A stretch of DNA of 5,519 bases from an uncultured Prevotellaceae bacterium (lineage in GTDB: Bacteria > Bacteroidota > Bacteroidia > Bacteroidales > Bacteroidaceae). Positions within the stretch are counted from its first letter, which is position 1; each line of letters opens with the position of its first letter. Where the stretch lies: NCBI GenBank assembly GCA_946187025.1, contig CAMHPM010000131.1, positions 1-5,519 on the forward strand. Direction: 5' to 3'. The position numbers were made by a program, and so were the translations under genes. Shown one piece after another: positions 4,852 to 5,519 of the stretch. The notes beneath the pieces were generated by a model. The model was not told the origin of the DNA. It made no database searches and saw nothing but the letters and a program-made list of their open reading frames with translations.

Positions 4852-5519
4852 ATGAAAACAAGACTTATTCTTATTGCCATCTGTGCACTGCTGCTTGCGT
4901 CGTGCCAGCAGTCTCACAAGTACGAGTCGGTCGAGGGCGACCCGATGCAATCGCGCATCTACACACTCGACAACGGACTCACGATTTATCTGTCGGTCAA
5001 CAAAGACCAGCCACGCATCCAAACATATATAGCAGTGCGTGTAGGTGGAAAGAACGACCCGAGTGAGAATACCGGACTTGCCCACTACCTCGAACACCTC
5101 ATGTTCAAAGGCACTACATCGTTTGGTACCAGCGATTACGAAAAAGAGGCTCCTTTGCTCGATGAAATCGAGAATCTCTACGAAGTATATCGCACAAAGA
5201 CCGACCCCGACGAACGTAAAGCTATCTATCACACCATCGACAGCATATCGCACGAAGCATCGAAATATTCTATTGCAAACGAATACGACAAGCTTATGTC
5301 GTCGATAGGTTCAATCGGAACCAATGCATACACAAGCGAGGATGTGACTTGCTATACCGAGGACATACCATCGAACGAAGTGGAAAACTGGGCAAAGATA
5401 CAGTCCGACCGCTTCAAGGACATGGTGATACGTGGATTCCACACCGAACTCGAAGCTGTTTACGAAGAGTATAACATCAGCCTCACCCGCGATATGCGCA
5501 AAGTGTTCCAGGCTGCTAA
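4852..5519 (+). CDS. M16 family zinc metallopeptidase, lipoprotein (N-terminal part, runs off the window)
   Basis: The first 222 residues of a pitrilysin/insulinase-like peptidase are present, and the frame is open to the window edge. Residues 1-18 are a lipoprotein signal peptide (TRLILIAICALLLASC, lipobox LASC, lipid cysteine C18), so the enzyme should be anchored in the cell envelope, most likely facing the periplasm. The inverted zinc motif HxxEH is intact as HYLEH at 78-82, within TGLAHYLEHLMFKGT. The downstream motif ELEAVYEEYNISLTRD at about 199-214 aligns with the pitrilysin E...AVNAE..RTRD segment, making E206 the probable third zinc ligand and E199 the accessory glutamate. IGTNAYTSEDVTCYTEDIP is the usual conserved strand region. 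M16 enzymes degrade peptides in a closed clam-shell chamber; full-length bacterial relatives carry further M16 domains, which would lie beyond this window. The gene starts 24 nt after its neighbour, suggesting one operon. An in-frame GTG two codons upstream is a less likely start. Confidence 0.93.
   Translation, partial: MKTRLILIAICALLLASCQQSHKYESVEGDPMQSRIYTLDNGLTIYLSVNKDQPRIQTYIAVRVGGKNDPSENTGLAHYLEHLMFKGTTSFGTSDYEKEAPLLDEIENLYEVYRTKTDPDERKAIYHTIDSISHEASKYSIANEYDKLMSSIGSIGTNAYTSEDVTCYTEDIPSNEVENWAKIQSDRFKDMVIRGFHTELEAVYEEYNISLTRDMRKVFQAA

Overview
The window looks like a chromosomal segment of a Bacteroidales bacterium, probably Prevotella or a close relative. Three things point there: a secreted protein ending in the YNLQGQR...KGIHIIGGRKVLVK tail common on Prevotella/Bacteroides exported proteins; AT-rich leaders without Shine-Dalgarno sequences and a TAnnTTTG-type promoter; and a DUF4954-type hexapeptide protein, a family I know mainly from Bacteroidetes. 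These are recognised by eye; no search was run.

Left part (1-1893), accessory in character. It starts with the AT-rich 3' end of an unidentified plus-strand gene (1-183). Next comes a minus-strand fragment that reads like a decayed C-terminal sorting domain (about 213-401). A secreted protein gene follows (485-1546), then a very short lipoprotein-like ORF (1629-1760) containing a strong bulged hairpin over its lipobox. A perfect 34-bp direct repeat (413-446 and 1560-1593) lies 35-38 nt before the start codons of the last two genes. Base composition changes several times here, and gene debris is evident.

Right part (1894-5519), ordinary compact chromosome. Three plus-strand genes sit 30 and 24 nt apart and are probably co-transcribed from a Bacteroidetes-type promoter near 1784-1810: hflX (ribosome-associated GTPase), a DUF4954-type left-handed beta-helix protein of unknown role, and the N-terminal 222 residues of an M16 zinc metallopeptidase lipoprotein that runs off the right edge.

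How they work together: HflX acts in the cytoplasm on stalled ribosomes, the M16 lipoprotein is probably in the periplasm or at the outer membrane, and the DUF4954 protein has no export signal. Only shared transcription can be inferred, not a joint pathway. I found no CRISPR array, tRNA, rRNA, transposase or phage gene. The most unexplained structure is the repeat-plus-hairpin arrangement at 413-1761; I cannot claim it is a new system.
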